A program made the translations under genes and the position numbers. Under the pieces are notes generated by a model. It searched no databases and was not told the DNA's origin. It saw nothing but the letters and a program-made list of their open reading frames with translations. A stretch of DNA of 32,645 bases from Pseudomonas sp. GM84 (lineage in GTDB: Bacteria > Pseudomonadota > Gammaproteobacteria > Pseudomonadales > Pseudomonadaceae). Shown one piece after another: positions 1 to 7,814 of this stretch. The stretch is from contig NZ_AKJC01000080.1 of assembly GCF_000282535.1 (NCBI RefSeq), positions 1-32,645 on the forward strand, in the 5' to 3' direction. The first letter of the stretch is position 1. Each line of letters opens with the position of its first letter.

Positions 1-659
1 GCTTCGAGCGGCTGCCACAGGTTCCCGATGCCTACCAATTGACCTGGCTGGACATGGAGGGCAACCGCCTCACATGGGATGCCCAGGCCCAGGCGACACT
101 GGAACAGATGAGCTCACTGCAGGTGCTCGACTTGTCACTGAACCGGCTGATCAATGCACCCGACATGACACGGATGACCACGATCAGGTCGTTGTTCATG
201 GTTCAGTGCGGCCTTATGGACCTGCCAAGGGGGTTGGAGCATTTCACCTCCCCCAGGGTCATCGATCTGTCGGACAACCATTTCGTGCGACTGCCCGCAG
301 GGATCGTGTTGCCCCCCGCGACCGCCAATGCCCTGAGCTTGGAGAGCGATACGCTGGGCCTGCCAATCCGCGAGCAGATCGAAGACTACTATCAGCTCCA
401 CGGCACCGATCTACTGGTTTCGGATTTCGAATACGAGCCATTGCTACTGGACGCGAGCGCCAGCCAGCTGCAGCTGTGGTCGCGCGTACCGCTGCACTAC
501 CGCCGTGAATTGCGCCTGCTGATCGATGACGTTGCCGAGGACGACGATGTCGCTGCCAGCCATCAGGCGATCTGGTCAGCGCTCCAGCGCATGGATGAAG
601 ACGCCGAATTCAGGGATCGCGCGCTGGCCACGTCGGCCTCGCTGTTGCTGGATATCTGA
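1..659 (+). CDS. Leucine-rich-repeat protein, 3' end only (C-terminal ~218 residues)
   Basis: The reading frame is open at the left edge (first full codon at 3), so the gene starts outside the window. The visible part has about four LRR units (LTWLDMEGNRL, LQVLDLSLNRL, PRVIDLSDNHF and intervening units), then about 110 acidic, helical-looking residues and a stop at 657-659. LRR proteins of this look in the P. putida group are often large secreted-effector-like proteins with a C-terminal NEL-type E3 ubiquitin ligase domain. The tail here (AIWSALQRMDEDAEFRDRAL) loosely resembles the helix before the NEL catalytic cysteine, but the protein ends there and has no such cysteine. It could be a truncated effector or a naturally NEL-less LRR protein. 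The stop is 4 bases from the end of the convergent GGDEF-EAL gene. Confidence 0.7.
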   Translation, partial: FERLPQVPDAYQLTWLDMEGNRLTWDAQAQATLEQMSSLQVLDLSLNRLINAPDMTRMTTIRSLFMVQCGLMDLPRGLEHFTSPRVIDLSDNHFVRLPAGIVLPPATANALSLESDTLGLPIREQIEDYYQLHGTDLLVSDFEYEPLLLDASASQLQLWSRVPLHYRRELRLLIDDVAEDDDVAASHQAIWSALQRMDEDAEFRDRALATSASLLLDI

Positions 660-663
660 AGGC

Positions 664-2268
664 TCATGCACCGGCCTGGCGGCCCTGCTCGCGGCGGGCT
701 GCCAGCCAGCGCGCCAGGTCCGCCGCCGGCATTGGCCGTGCCAGCAAGTATCCCTGCCCCTGGTCGCAGCCAGCGTTGCGCAGGAAGTCGTACTGTTCCT
801 GCGTTTCGATACCTTCAGCGGTAATGCGAAAGCCCAGCGCATGGCCCAGGTCGATGATCGCCCTGGCGACCGCCACGGCATCGTCGTCGTGGGGCAGGTC
901 CTTGATAAAGGCACGGTCGATCTTCAGGTGGTCGATCGGCAGCGCCCGCAGATAGGCCAGGGAAGAATACCCGGTGCCGAAGTCGTCCACCGCCGTGGTC
1001 ACGCCCATGGCCTGCAACTGGGCCAGCACCGCACAGGCCTGTTGCTGGCTCTCCATCAGCAGGCTTTCGGTAATTTCCACCTCCAGCAGGTTCGGCGGCA
1101 GGTCATGGCGTTCCAGGGCCTGGGCCAGGCTTGAGACATAGTCGCTGCGCTCGATCTGCAGCGCCGCCACGTTGATCGCCATCGGCCCCGGCACCCGGTC
1201 CTGGCTGCGCCAGGCGGCCATCTGCGCGCAGGCCAGCTCCAGCACCCGCTCGCCCAAGGGAATGATCAGGCCGGTGCGCTCGGCCAGCGGGATGAAATCG
1301 GCAGGCGACACCAGGCCATGGGTCGGGTCGCGCCAACGCAGCAGCGCTTCCACGCCCTCCAGGCAGCCACTGAACAGGTCGACCTTGGGTTGGTACCACA
1401 ACTCGAACTCGTTCGCCTGCAAGGCCCGGCGCAGGTTGCGCTCCAGGTCCAGGCGCTGCTGCAGGCGCGCGGTCATGTCGGCATGGTACGGGCGCCAGGC
1501 GTTGCGCCCGCTTTCCTTGGCGGCATACATGGCGGTGTCGGCATGACGCAGCAGGCTGCCGACGTCGGCCCCGTGCTGCGGGCACCAGGCCAGGCCGATG
1601 CTGCCGGTGACCAGCGCGGCGTTGCCATTGAGGTCGAACGGCCGCTGCAGGCAGCGCAGCAGGTGGGCCAGCTGGTGGCTGATCTGGCCTTGGGTGCCGC
1701 GCAGCATGAACACGAACTCGTCGCCGCCCAGGCGGCACACCCGGTCGGAGGTATCGAGCTCCTGCAGGAAGCGCGCGGTCGCTTGCTGCAACAGCAGGTC
1801 GCCCATGGCATGGCCGAGACTGTCGTTGACCTGCTTGAAACCATCGATGTCCAGCAACAGTACGGCCAGGCCATCGCCCTTGAGGATCGCCTCGGCCAGC
1901 TGCTGCTGGAACAGCACCCGGTTCGGCAGGCCGGTGATGGTGTCGTAGTGGGCCAACCGCTCCAGCTGCGCCTGGGAGCGGCGCAGTTCGCGGTTGCGCT
2001 GCTGCAGCTGGCGTTGCTTGCGGTGGGTCTGGTTGATGAACAGGCAGGTCAGGCCCGTGCAGGCCAGGGCGAACCAGAACACGGGCGAGACGAACAGGCC
2101 GGCCTGCAATCCGTCCTCGTGCCGCTGGACGGCCTGCTGCCCCAGCCATGCCGATGCGCCTATGCCGGCCACGGCGAAACCCGCCGGCAACCAGCGGCAA
2201 AGGGCTTGGCGCAGCGTGCCGGCGGTCGGCTTCTGCTCTTCTGGAGAGGGGGAATTGGACGGGATCAT
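664..2268 (-). CDS. Membrane-anchored GGDEF-EAL cyclic-di-GMP enzyme
   Basis: This 534-residue protein has two hydrophobic segments near residues 28-45 and 60-78, so its N-terminus is membrane-held with a short periplasmic loop. A short coiled stretch (about 80-105) leads into a GGDEF domain with intact GGDEF at 181-185. The EAL domain follows, with EAL at 307-309, DDFGTGYSSL, the KIDRAFI segment and the late EGIET and Q-G-Q residues. Both active sites look intact, so it may make and degrade c-di-GMP, or one domain may be regulatory. The RxxD inhibitory site is absent: the four residues at the expected position read DTSD. There is no PAS or other sensory domain. It is divergent from the GapN-like gene. 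The ribosome site is weak (GCAGG close to ATG). Confidence 0.92.
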   Translation of the reverse strand: MIPSNSPSPEEQKPTAGTLRQALCRWLPAGFAVAGIGASAWLGQQAVQRHEDGLQAGLFVSPVFWFALACTGLTCLFINQTHRKQRQLQQRNRELRRSQAQLERLAHYDTITGLPNRVLFQQQLAEAILKGDGLAVLLLDIDGFKQVNDSLGHAMGDLLLQQATARFLQELDTSDRVCRLGGDEFVFMLRGTQGQISHQLAHLLRCLQRPFDLNGNAALVTGSIGLAWCPQHGADVGSLLRHADTAMYAAKESGRNAWRPYHADMTARLQQRLDLERNLRRALQANEFELWYQPKVDLFSGCLEGVEALLRWRDPTHGLVSPADFIPLAERTGLIIPLGERVLELACAQMAAWRSQDRVPGPMAINVAALQIERSDYVSSLAQALERHDLPPNLLEVEITESLLMESQQQACAVLAQLQAMGVTTAVDDFGTGYSSLAYLRALPIDHLKIDRAFIKDLPHDDDAVAVARAIIDLGHALGFRITAEGIETQEQYDFLRNAGCDQGQGYLLARPMPAADLARWLAARREQGRQAGA

Positions 2269-2342
2269 AAGCCTGCGAGCGCGGTCGATTGCTTCTGTAT
2301 CGGCGCACGTCCGGCAATGTTGAGCCAGACTGGTATTTTTCT

Positions 2343-2359
2343 TTGGCCAGGTGCATGCT
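2343..2359 (+). promoter_or_regulatory. Possible sigma-54 promoter (-24/-12) for the GapN-like gene
   Basis: The segment has GG at 2345-2346 and GC at 2357-2358 with the required 10-base separation, and reads TTGGCCAG-N4-ATGCT. That is three mismatches from the consensus TTGGCACG-N4-TTGCW. A start of transcription near 2370 would leave a leader of about 37 bases before ATG 2407. The match is moderate and could be chance. Confidence 0.3.
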
Positions 2360-2406
2360 CGAAGCTGAAGCGATTCACCTACCTAGACTTGCGAGGTGCG
2401 GCACCC

Positions 2407-4026
2407 ATGGATCCCCTGCTCGATTCGCTGTTTCCCAGCCCAGACGACATCCCCGAGGCGTGGCACCTGGGCGAACCCCTGGAGCAACGCGATTACCTGG
2501 TCAACGGTGAACTCAGGCGCTGGGACGGCCCGCTGGCCACGGTGCGCAGCCCGGTGTGGCTCAAGCAGGCCGATGGCGAACGCCAGGTCATCCTCGGCAG
2601 CGCCCCGCTGCTCGACGCCGACACCGCCCTGACCGCGCTCGACGCCGCCGTACAGGCCTATGACAAGGGCCGCGGCAGCTGGCCGAACATGCGCGTGGCC
2701 GAACGCATCCAGCATGTGGAAAATTTCCTTGCGCGTATGCGTGAACAACGCACGGCGGTGGTCAAGCTGCTGATGTGGGAGATCGGCAAGAACCTCAAGG
2801 ACTCGGAAAAGGAATTCGACCGCACCTGCGACTACATCGTCGACACCATCAACGCGCTCAAGGACCTCGACCGCCGCTCCAGCCGTTTCGAGCTCGAGCA
2901 AGGCACCCTCGGCCAGATCCGCCGGGCGCCGCTGGGCGTGGCGCTGTGCATGGGCCCCTACAACTATCCCTTGAACGAAACCTTCACCACGTTGATCCCG
3001 GCGCTGATCATGGGCAACACGGTGGTGTTCAAGCCGGCCAAGTTCGGCGTGCTGCTGATCCGTCCGCTGCTCGAAGCCTTCCGCGACAGCTTCCCGCCGG
3101 GCGTGATCAATGTCATCTATGGCCGAGGCCGGGAAACGGTGAGCGCCTTGATGGCCAGCGGCAAGGTCGACGTCTTCGCCTTCATCGGCACGCACAAGGC
3201 CGCCAGCGACCTGAAAAAGCTCCACCCTCGCCCGCACCGCCTGCGTGCAGCCCTGGGCCTGGATGCCAAGAACCCTGGCATCGTGTTGCCCCAGGTCGAC
3301 CTGGACAACGCGGTCGAAGAAGCCGTGACCGGCGCGCTGTCGTTCAATGGCCAGCGCTGCACGGCGTTGAAGATCCTGTTCGTCCACGAGGACGTGGTCG
3401 AGGCCTTCCTCGACAAGTTCCAGCGCAAGCTCGCCGCGCTCAAGCCGGGCATGCCCTGGGAGCCGGGCGTGGCCCTGACCCCGCTGCCGGAGCCTGGCAA
3501 GGTCGATTACCTCGACGGCCTGGTGGCCGATGCCACGGCCAAGGGTGCGCGGGTGCTCAATGAAGGCGGCGGGCAAAGCCGTGGTTCGTTCTTCTACCCG
3601 GCGCTGCTGTACCCGGTGAATCGCGACATGCGCGTGTACCACGAAGAGCAGTTCGGCCCGGTGGTGCCGGTGGTGCCCTACCGCGACCTGCAGAGCGTGA
3701 TCGACTACGTGCTCGATTCCGACTACGGCCAGCAGCTGAGCCTGTTCGGCAACGACCCGCAGACCATCGGCAGCCTGGTCGACATCTTCGCCAACCAGGT
3801 TGGCCGCATCAACCTCAATGCCCAGTGCCAACGCGGCCCGGACACCTACCCATTCAACGGCCGCAAGAACAGCGCCGAAGGCACGTTGTCGGTGCACGAC
3901 GCCTTGCGCGTGTTCTCGATCCGCACCTTGGTGGCGACCCGCTTCCAGGAGGCCAACAAGACGCTGATCAGCGAGATCATCCGCAACCGGCAGTCGAGCT
4001 TCCTCACCACCGATTACATCTTCTGA
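2407..4026 (+). CDS. GapN-like NADP-dependent glyceraldehyde-3-phosphate dehydrogenase (ALDH superfamily)
   Basis: This 539-residue ALDH-superfamily protein resembles the non-phosphorylating GapN/ALDH11 group, which oxidises glyceraldehyde-3-phosphate directly to 3-phosphoglycerate with NADP+. The catalytic cysteine is C318 in FNGQRCTALK. The coenzyme region has PYNYPLNE, FKPAK and a GTHKAA segment in place of the usual GSTxxG. The usual ELGGK block reads GLDAK, so the general-base glutamate is replaced by Gly284, exactly 34 residues before the cysteine as in the family. ATG 2407 was chosen because it has a GAGGTG ribosome site at 2393-2398 and the ALDH fold begins just after; the frame is open further upstream but that part is antisense to the GGDEF-EAL gene. 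The substrate is inferred from family resemblance only. Confidence 0.85.
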   Translation: MDPLLDSLFPSPDDIPEAWHLGEPLEQRDYLVNGELRRWDGPLATVRSPVWLKQADGERQVILGSAPLLDADTALTALDAAVQAYDKGRGSWPNMRVAERIQHVENFLARMREQRTAVVKLLMWEIGKNLKDSEKEFDRTCDYIVDTINALKDLDRRSSRFELEQGTLGQIRRAPLGVALCMGPYNYPLNETFTTLIPALIMGNTVVFKPAKFGVLLIRPLLEAFRDSFPPGVINVIYGRGRETVSALMASGKVDVFAFIGTHKAASDLKKLHPRPHRLRAALGLDAKNPGIVLPQVDLDNAVEEAVTGALSFNGQRCTALKILFVHEDVVEAFLDKFQRKLAALKPGMPWEPGVALTPLPEPGKVDYLDGLVADATAKGARVLNEGGGQSRGSFFYPALLYPVNRDMRVYHEEQFGPVVPVVPYRDLQSVIDYVLDSDYGQQLSLFGNDPQTIGSLVDIFANQVGRINLNAQCQRGPDTYPFNGRKNSAEGTLSVHDALRVFSIRTLVATRFQEANKTLISEIIRNRQSSFLTTDYIF

Positions 4027-4040
4027 ACCTGCGCGGTTTA

Positions 4041-4055
4041 TAGACAATCGGTCTA
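4041..4055. promoter_or_regulatory. Palindromic operator candidate TAGAC-AATCG-GTCTA
   Basis: A perfect 5-base inverted repeat with a 5-base spacer lies 15 bases after the GapN-like stop and about 95 bases before the VOC gene. TAGAC...GTCTA palindromes are typical of TetR-family operators such as that of NemR, which controls glyoxalase-linked electrophile defence in E. coli. A VOC (glyoxalase-fold) gene downstream fits this. No TetR gene is in the window. Confidence 0.45.
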
Positions 4056-4093
4056 GCAGCGCTGTCGATCTTTCACCCGTGCAAACGACTCTA

Positions 4094-4125
4094 TGCAACA
4101 GGGGCGCATAACGCGCCCCCTTGCA
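4094..4125 (+). other. Strong GC-rich hairpin between GapN-like and VOC genes
   Basis: The arms GGGGCGC (4101-4107) and GCGCCCC (4113-4119) enclose the loop ATAAC. The stem extends outward through TGCAA (4094-4098) and TTGCA (4121-4125) after an internal bulge. There is no T tract, so it is not a classical terminator. It may slow read-through or form a stable 5' end for the VOC transcript, whose AAAGGAG ribosome site begins about 11 bases later. Confidence 0.55.
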
Positions 4126-4149
4126 ACCCGGTCAAAAGGAGCACTGAAC

Positions 4150-4620
4150 ATGGCAGCCAAACCCATTCCCGAAGGTCAGCACAGCATCACCCCTTACCTG
4201 GCCATCAAGGACGCCGCCAAGGCCATCGAGTTCTACAAGAAAGCCTTTGGCGCAGTGGAGATGTTCCGCCTCGAAGGCCCGGACGGTCGCGTCGGCCATG
4301 CCGAACTCAAGATCGGCGATTCGTCGCTGATGCTGGCCGACCCCTGCGACAACATGGAAGGCGGCCTCACCGCCAGCCAGAAGCTCGACGGCGCTGCCGT
4401 TGGCCTGCACCTGTACGTCGAGGACTGCGACAAGGTCTATGCCCAGGCCCTTGCCGCCGGCGCCACCCAACTGCACGAAGTGAAGGACCAGTTCTACGGT
4501 GACCGCAGCGGCACGCTCAAGGACCCGTTCGGCAACCTGTGGTTCGTCTCCACCCACAAGGAAGACCTCAGCCCCGAAGAAATCCGCGCCCGCGCCGCCA
4601 AGATGTTCGGCGGCAGTTGA
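4150..4620 (+). CDS. VOC (glyoxalase/PhnB-like) family protein
   Basis: This 156-residue protein has the opening ITPYLAIKDAAKAIEFYKKA and later FYGDRSGTLKDPFGNLWFVS followed by THKEDLSPEE. This is the signature of the PhnB/YdfO-like branch of the vicinal-oxygen-chelate fold. Members usually form dimers with a metal-centre pocket and act on small or conjugated compounds; many have no known substrate. The length is normal for the group. ATG 4150 follows a strong AAAGGAG ribosome site. The TAGAC/GTCTA palindrome and the hairpin upstream suggest its own regulation. It could be a detoxification enzyme, but nothing in the sequence fixes the substrate. Confidence 0.88.
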   Translation: MAAKPIPEGQHSITPYLAIKDAAKAIEFYKKAFGAVEMFRLEGPDGRVGHAELKIGDSSLMLADPCDNMEGGLTASQKLDGAAVGLHLYVEDCDKVYAQALAAGATQLHEVKDQFYGDRSGTLKDPFGNLWFVSTHKEDLSPEEIRARAAKMFGGS

Positions 4621-4684
4621 GCGTCAGGTTGAAAGCGGCGCGACTTTGCCTGAAGCTTGGGGGCTCGTAGCTGGGAGCTGCCTC

Positions 4685-5872
4685 ATGCGAATCATCGACA
4701 AAACCGCCGCGCAGGTGCGCAGCCTGACACCGGCCGAAGAGGAACTGCTGGCGGGTTTCGCCAGCGGCAACCTCGCCGGCCCCCGCCTGTTGCAGGCCAA
4801 CCAGTTGCTGATGAAGGTGCGTAGCGCCAACCAGTGGCTGGCCTGCGACTGCCGCAAGGACGCACTGCCGGTGCTCAATGTCACCCTCAACGGCAACACC
4901 GGCACGCTGTTTCTCAAGAACAACCCCGGTACCGCCGAGCACGCGCCCGGTTGCCCGTTCACCAAGGACGAACGCGAGGAGGCGGAGCGCGAGGCGCAGC
5001 CCACGACGCCCGCCGCCTGGCTGGCACCCGATACGCCCTTGCGGCTGATCGGCGACTTTGCCAAGGCCAGCGACAACCCTGCAGGCAGCGGCGAAGGCAG
5101 CGAGCGCCGCGAACAGCAACGCTTGCTGTCGCTGTTGCTGACCTGGCTGGAAACCAGTGGCCTGAACCTGTATGCCACGCACCTGAAGAAAGACCTTACC
5201 GCCCAGTTCGCCGAACTGCGCAGCGTCGCCAGCCGCTACCCCCTGCTCGAACGGGTGCCCGCCAGCAACTATCTGGAAACCCGGCTGGACATGAAGCACA
5301 TGATGATGCTCAAGGCGCGCCTGCGCGAAGCCACGGTGTTCGGCAACCACCGCCGTCATGGGCTGATGCTCGACTGCGTCGAGCAGATCCGCGGACGCAA
5401 GCTGTTCAACAATCGCAGCGAGGACGGCTTCGACTTCCAGGGGCACCATCTGTACTGGGGTGGCAGCCGAACGTCCGGGCCGCTGCTGGCCCTGGCGTTG
5501 TACTCCCCTGCCACGGCCGGTAGCCATTTCTATGAGTTGATCCATGTGGCCAGCGTACCGGTGCTGTCACGCGCGCACCTGTTCCCGGTGTACCGCGATG
5601 AAGAGCGAGAGCCGCTCAAGGCGTTGGTCTCGTTGATCGACTGGATGGCCAGCAAGGGTGTGAAGGTGCAGATGCGCCGGCCGGTGATCGGTGGCCAGGT
5701 GATGGATGAACTGGTGCTGACGTCGGACCAGGACCGGGTGCTGTCGGTGTCGTTGCTCGAACAACCCCTCGGGCCGGAGCCGGATGCCGAGAATTTCAAG
5801 CGCTTTGCCGACTTCAAGAGCCTGGAGACCTTCCGCAAGTATGTGGCGGGGTTCTTCATGCGCGAGCGCTAG
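4685..5872 (+). CDS. Uncharacterised protein with C-x-C...H-x3-C motif, DUF1173-like N-terminus
   Basis: This 395-residue soluble protein has no signal peptide or membrane segment. Near the N-terminus C54-D-C56 is followed by an NNPGT segment and H86-A-P-G-C90. This arrangement (CxC, then PGT and HxxxC) recalls the start of DUF1173-type proteins found on integrative elements and is likely a zinc site. Residues 120-150 are a low-complexity linker, and the rest is mixed alpha/beta with WLETSGLNLYATHL and a conserved-looking FYELIHVASVPVLSRAHLFP. I do not recognise a function. ATG 4685 has GGGAG about 8 bases upstream. It sits between the VOC gene and a REP cluster, with no mobile genes nearby. 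Confidence 0.75.
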   Translation: MRIIDKTAAQVRSLTPAEEELLAGFASGNLAGPRLLQANQLLMKVRSANQWLACDCRKDALPVLNVTLNGNTGTLFLKNNPGTAEHAPGCPFTKDEREEAEREAQPTTPAAWLAPDTPLRLIGDFAKASDNPAGSGEGSERREQQRLLSLLLTWLETSGLNLYATHLKKDLTAQFAELRSVASRYPLLERVPASNYLETRLDMKHMMMLKARLREATVFGNHRRHGLMLDCVEQIRGRKLFNNRSEDGFDFQGHHLYWGGSRTSGPLLALALYSPATAGSHFYELIHVASVPVLSRAHLFPVYRDEEREPLKALVSLIDWMASKGVKVQMRRPVIGGQVMDELVLTSDQDRVLSVSLLEQPLGPEPDAENFKRFADFKSLETFRKYVAGFFMRER

Positions 5873-5882
5873 AGACCGCGCC

Positions 5883-5972
5883 GCCCCCTTCGCGGGGCAA
5901 GCCCGCTCCCACAGGTTCAATACAACACTCGAAGTGTGTGGTGTACCTGTGGGAGCGGGCTTGTCCCGCGAA
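5883..5972. repeat. REP pair, CGGG-stem type (inverted)
   Basis: Two inverted copies of GGAGCGGGCTTGTCCCGCGA-like sequence (left arm 5886-5914, right arm 5946-5972) are separated by about 30 bases. They lie between the convergent ends of the 4685-5872 gene and ilvA. Such pairs can end or stabilise transcripts. Confidence 0.85.
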
Positions 5973-6072
5973 CACCGGCAAAGCCGGTGCCATGCTCCGG
6001 CTCCCGCAGGTACGGCGCAAGCCTCGAAGACCGTGTTTTACCTGTGGGAGCCGGCTTGCCGGCGATAGGGCC
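5973..6072. repeat. REP pair, CCGGC-stem type, with a degenerate left arm
   Basis: The right arm (6039-6072) is a standard CCTGTGGGAGCCGGCTTGCC-type copy ending in GATAGGGCC. The left arm (5973-6011) is a decayed inverted copy interrupted by extra bases (CACCGGCAAAGCCGGTGC, then CTCCGGCTCCCGCAGGT). It abuts the previous pair, so two REP classes are stacked between convergent genes. Confidence 0.7.
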
Positions 6073-6092
6073 AGTTCTGACACTGAAGCATC

Positions 6093-7655
6093 TCAGCCAA
6101 GAAACAACCGATAAGCCGGATTCTCGGTCTCATCCCAATACCGATACCCCATCTCATCCAGCGCCTGCGCCAACCCCGCCTGTTCCTCCACCGGCACCTC
6201 CAGCGCCGCGAACACCTGCGCCTGCGCCGCACCGTGGTTGCGGTAATGGAACAGGCTGATGTTCCAGCGCTTGCCCAACCGCTCAAGGAACCCCAGCAAC
6301 GCCCCCGGTCGCTCCGGAAACTCGAAACGCAGCACCCGCTCTTGCGCCCCCGGCGCCGCATGCCCGCCCACGGTATGGCGCACATGCAACTTGGCCAGTT
6401 CGTTGTCGGTCAGGTCGAGCACGCTGTAGCCCTGCTCACTTAGGCTGGCCAGCAGCTGCTCGCGAGGGTCATGCAATGGGTGCGTCTGCACGCCGACGAA
6501 CAGCCGCGCCTCCTTGCCCGGGTAATAGCGGTAGTTGAACTCGGTGATCTGCCGCCTGCCCAGCGCCTGGCAGAACGCGCGGAAACTGCCCGGCTGCTCG
6601 GGGATGGTCACGGCGATGATCGCTTCGCGCTGCTCGCCCAGCTCGGCACGCTCGGCCACATGGCGCAAGCGGTCGAAATTGACGTTGGCACCCGAGTCGA
6701 TGGCCACCAGGGTCTGGCCCTGCACGCCTTCGCGGGCCACGTACTTCTTGATCCCGGCCACGGCCAGGGCACCGGACGGCTCGGTGATCGAGCGGGTATC
6801 GTCGTAGATGTCCTTGATCGCCGCGCACAGCTCGTCACTGCTGACCGTGATCACTTCATCGACGAAATGCCGGCACAGCTCGAAGCAGTGAGCACCGACC
6901 TGAGCCACCGCCACGCCGTCGGCAAAGGTGCCGACCTGCGGCAATATCACCCGCTCGCCAGCGGCCAGCGCGGCCTGCAGGCAATTGGAGTCTTGCGGCT
7001 CGACACCGATCACCTTGACCTGCGGGCGCAGGTACTTCACATACGCGGCGATACCGGCCACCAGCCCGCCGCCGCCCACCGGCACGAAGATCGCGTCCAG
7101 CGCACCCGGCTGCTGGCGCAGGATCTCCATGCCCACGGTGCCCTGCCCGGAGATGACATCCGGGTCATCGTAGGGCGGCACGAAGGTCGCGCCCTCGCTG
7201 TCGGCCAGGGTCAAGGCATGGGCCAGGGCATGGGGGAAGCTTTCACCGTGCAACACCACCCGGCCACCCCGCGAGCGCACGCCCTCGACCTTGAGCGAAG
7301 GGGTGGTGGTCGGCATCACGATGGTTGCCTTGATGCCCAGCCGCGCGGCCGCCATGGCCACGCCCTGGGCATGGTTGCCCGCCGAAGCGGTGATCACGCC
7401 GCGCTCACGCTGGGCCGTGCTCAGCCGCGACAGGCGGGTGTAGGCACCGCGGATCTTGAACGAGAAGGTGGGTTGCAGGTCTTCGCGCTTGAGCAGCACC
7501 TGGTTGCCCAGGCTGGCGGACAACGCCGGTGCCCGTTGCAGCGGGGTCTCGATGGCCAGGTCGTACACCGGCGCAGACAGGATGCGCCGTACCTGCTCCG
7601 ACAGCAGCTGCTGCGGGGTGAGTGGTGTACGTGGGCTGACGTTGAGATTGGACAT
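6093..7655 (-). CDS. ilvA: Threonine ammonia-lyase, biosynthetic long form
   Basis: IlvA deaminates threonine to 2-oxobutanoate in the cytoplasm, the committed step of isoleucine synthesis. The 520-residue protein has the PLP-lysine segment FSFKIRGAYT (K67), the phosphate-binding glycine loop VPVGGGGLVAGIA, and two C-terminal ACT-like domains (about 335-510) that bind isoleucine and valine. This is the allosteric, biosynthetic long form (E. coli IlvA is 514 residues). ATG 7655 was chosen for its AAGGAG ribosome site 8 bases upstream. A start 51 bases further upstream would lie next to the attenuator hairpin and lacks support. Expression is evidently controlled by the leader peptide and attenuator immediately upstream. 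Confidence 0.96.
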   Translation of the reverse strand: MSNLNVSPRTPLTPQQLLSEQVRRILSAPVYDLAIETPLQRAPALSASLGNQVLLKREDLQPTFSFKIRGAYTRLSRLSTAQRERGVITASAGNHAQGVAMAAARLGIKATIVMPTTTPSLKVEGVRSRGGRVVLHGESFPHALAHALTLADSEGATFVPPYDDPDVISGQGTVGMEILRQQPGALDAIFVPVGGGGLVAGIAAYVKYLRPQVKVIGVEPQDSNCLQAALAAGERVILPQVGTFADGVAVAQVGAHCFELCRHFVDEVITVSSDELCAAIKDIYDDTRSITEPSGALAVAGIKKYVAREGVQGQTLVAIDSGANVNFDRLRHVAERAELGEQREAIIAVTIPEQPGSFRAFCQALGRRQITEFNYRYYPGKEARLFVGVQTHPLHDPREQLLASLSEQGYSVLDLTDNELAKLHVRHTVGGHAAPGAQERVLRFEFPERPGALLGFLERLGKRWNISLFHYRNHGAAQAQVFAALEVPVEEQAGLAQALDEMGYRYWDETENPAYRLFLG

Positions 7656-7705
7656 CGAGGCAACTCCTTGGCTGTATTCACGTTGCCCAGGAGTCAGAGA
7701 GAACA

Positions 7706-7726
7706 AACCCGCCTCCAGGGCGGGTT
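7706..7726 (-). terminator. Attenuator terminator hairpin in the ilvA leader
   Basis: Read on the minus strand, AACCCGCC (7719-7726) and GGCGGGTT (7706-7713) form a perfect 8-base stem around the loop CTGGA, followed by TGTTCTCTCT. It lies between the leader peptide and the ilvA ribosome site, so it would end transcription when the leader is translated without stalling. Confidence 0.8.
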
Positions 7727-7741
7727 CGGTGCACGTGCGCG

Positions 7742-7804
7742 CTAGCCCGCCAAACTGATAATGGCGGTAATAATAATGGCGTTCACGTGTGGGAAAGTAT
7801 TCAT
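7742..7804 (-). CDS. ilvA attenuator leader peptide (20 residues, Ile-rich)
   Basis: This short frame encodes MNTFPHVNA-IIITAII-SLAG and ends at TAG. Five isoleucine codons (ATT ATT ATT, then ATT ATC) and one threonine codon (ACC) lie in a seven-codon run, as in the leader peptides of ilv operons in enteric bacteria. When charged tRNA-Ile is scarce, ribosomes should stall here and expose the antiterminator segment. The frame also runs open into the upstream PACE gene, but the initiator is taken as ATG 7804 because this gives a compact leader just after a promoter-like sequence. The ribosome site is weak and the predicted 5' leader is very short, so initiation may be near-leaderless. Confidence 0.82.
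   Translation of the reverse strand: MNTFPHVNAIIITAIISLAG
7745..7767 (-). promoter_or_regulatory. Alternative pairing segments 1 and 2 of the ilvA attenuator
   Basis: On the minus strand segment 1 (CCGCCA, + positions 7762-7767) lies within the Thr-Ala codons and can pair with segment 2 (TGGCGG, 7747-7752) at the end of the leader frame. Segment 2 (GGCGGG) can instead pair with CCCGCC of the terminator's 5' arm (7719-7724). A ribosome stalled on the Ile codons would cover segment 1, favour 2:3 pairing and prevent the terminator. Confidence 0.72.
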
Positions 7805-7814
7805 GGGGTGGGAA

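Noticed and set aside
1318..2406. Upstream extension of the GapN-like frame
   Set aside because: It is antisense to the GGDEF-EAL gene, and the ALDH similarity and ribosome site begin at 2407.
5883..6072. Repeated palindromes that might be taken for a small CRISPR array
   Set aside because: Copies are inverted pairs of REP sequence, with no regular spacers and no cas genes.
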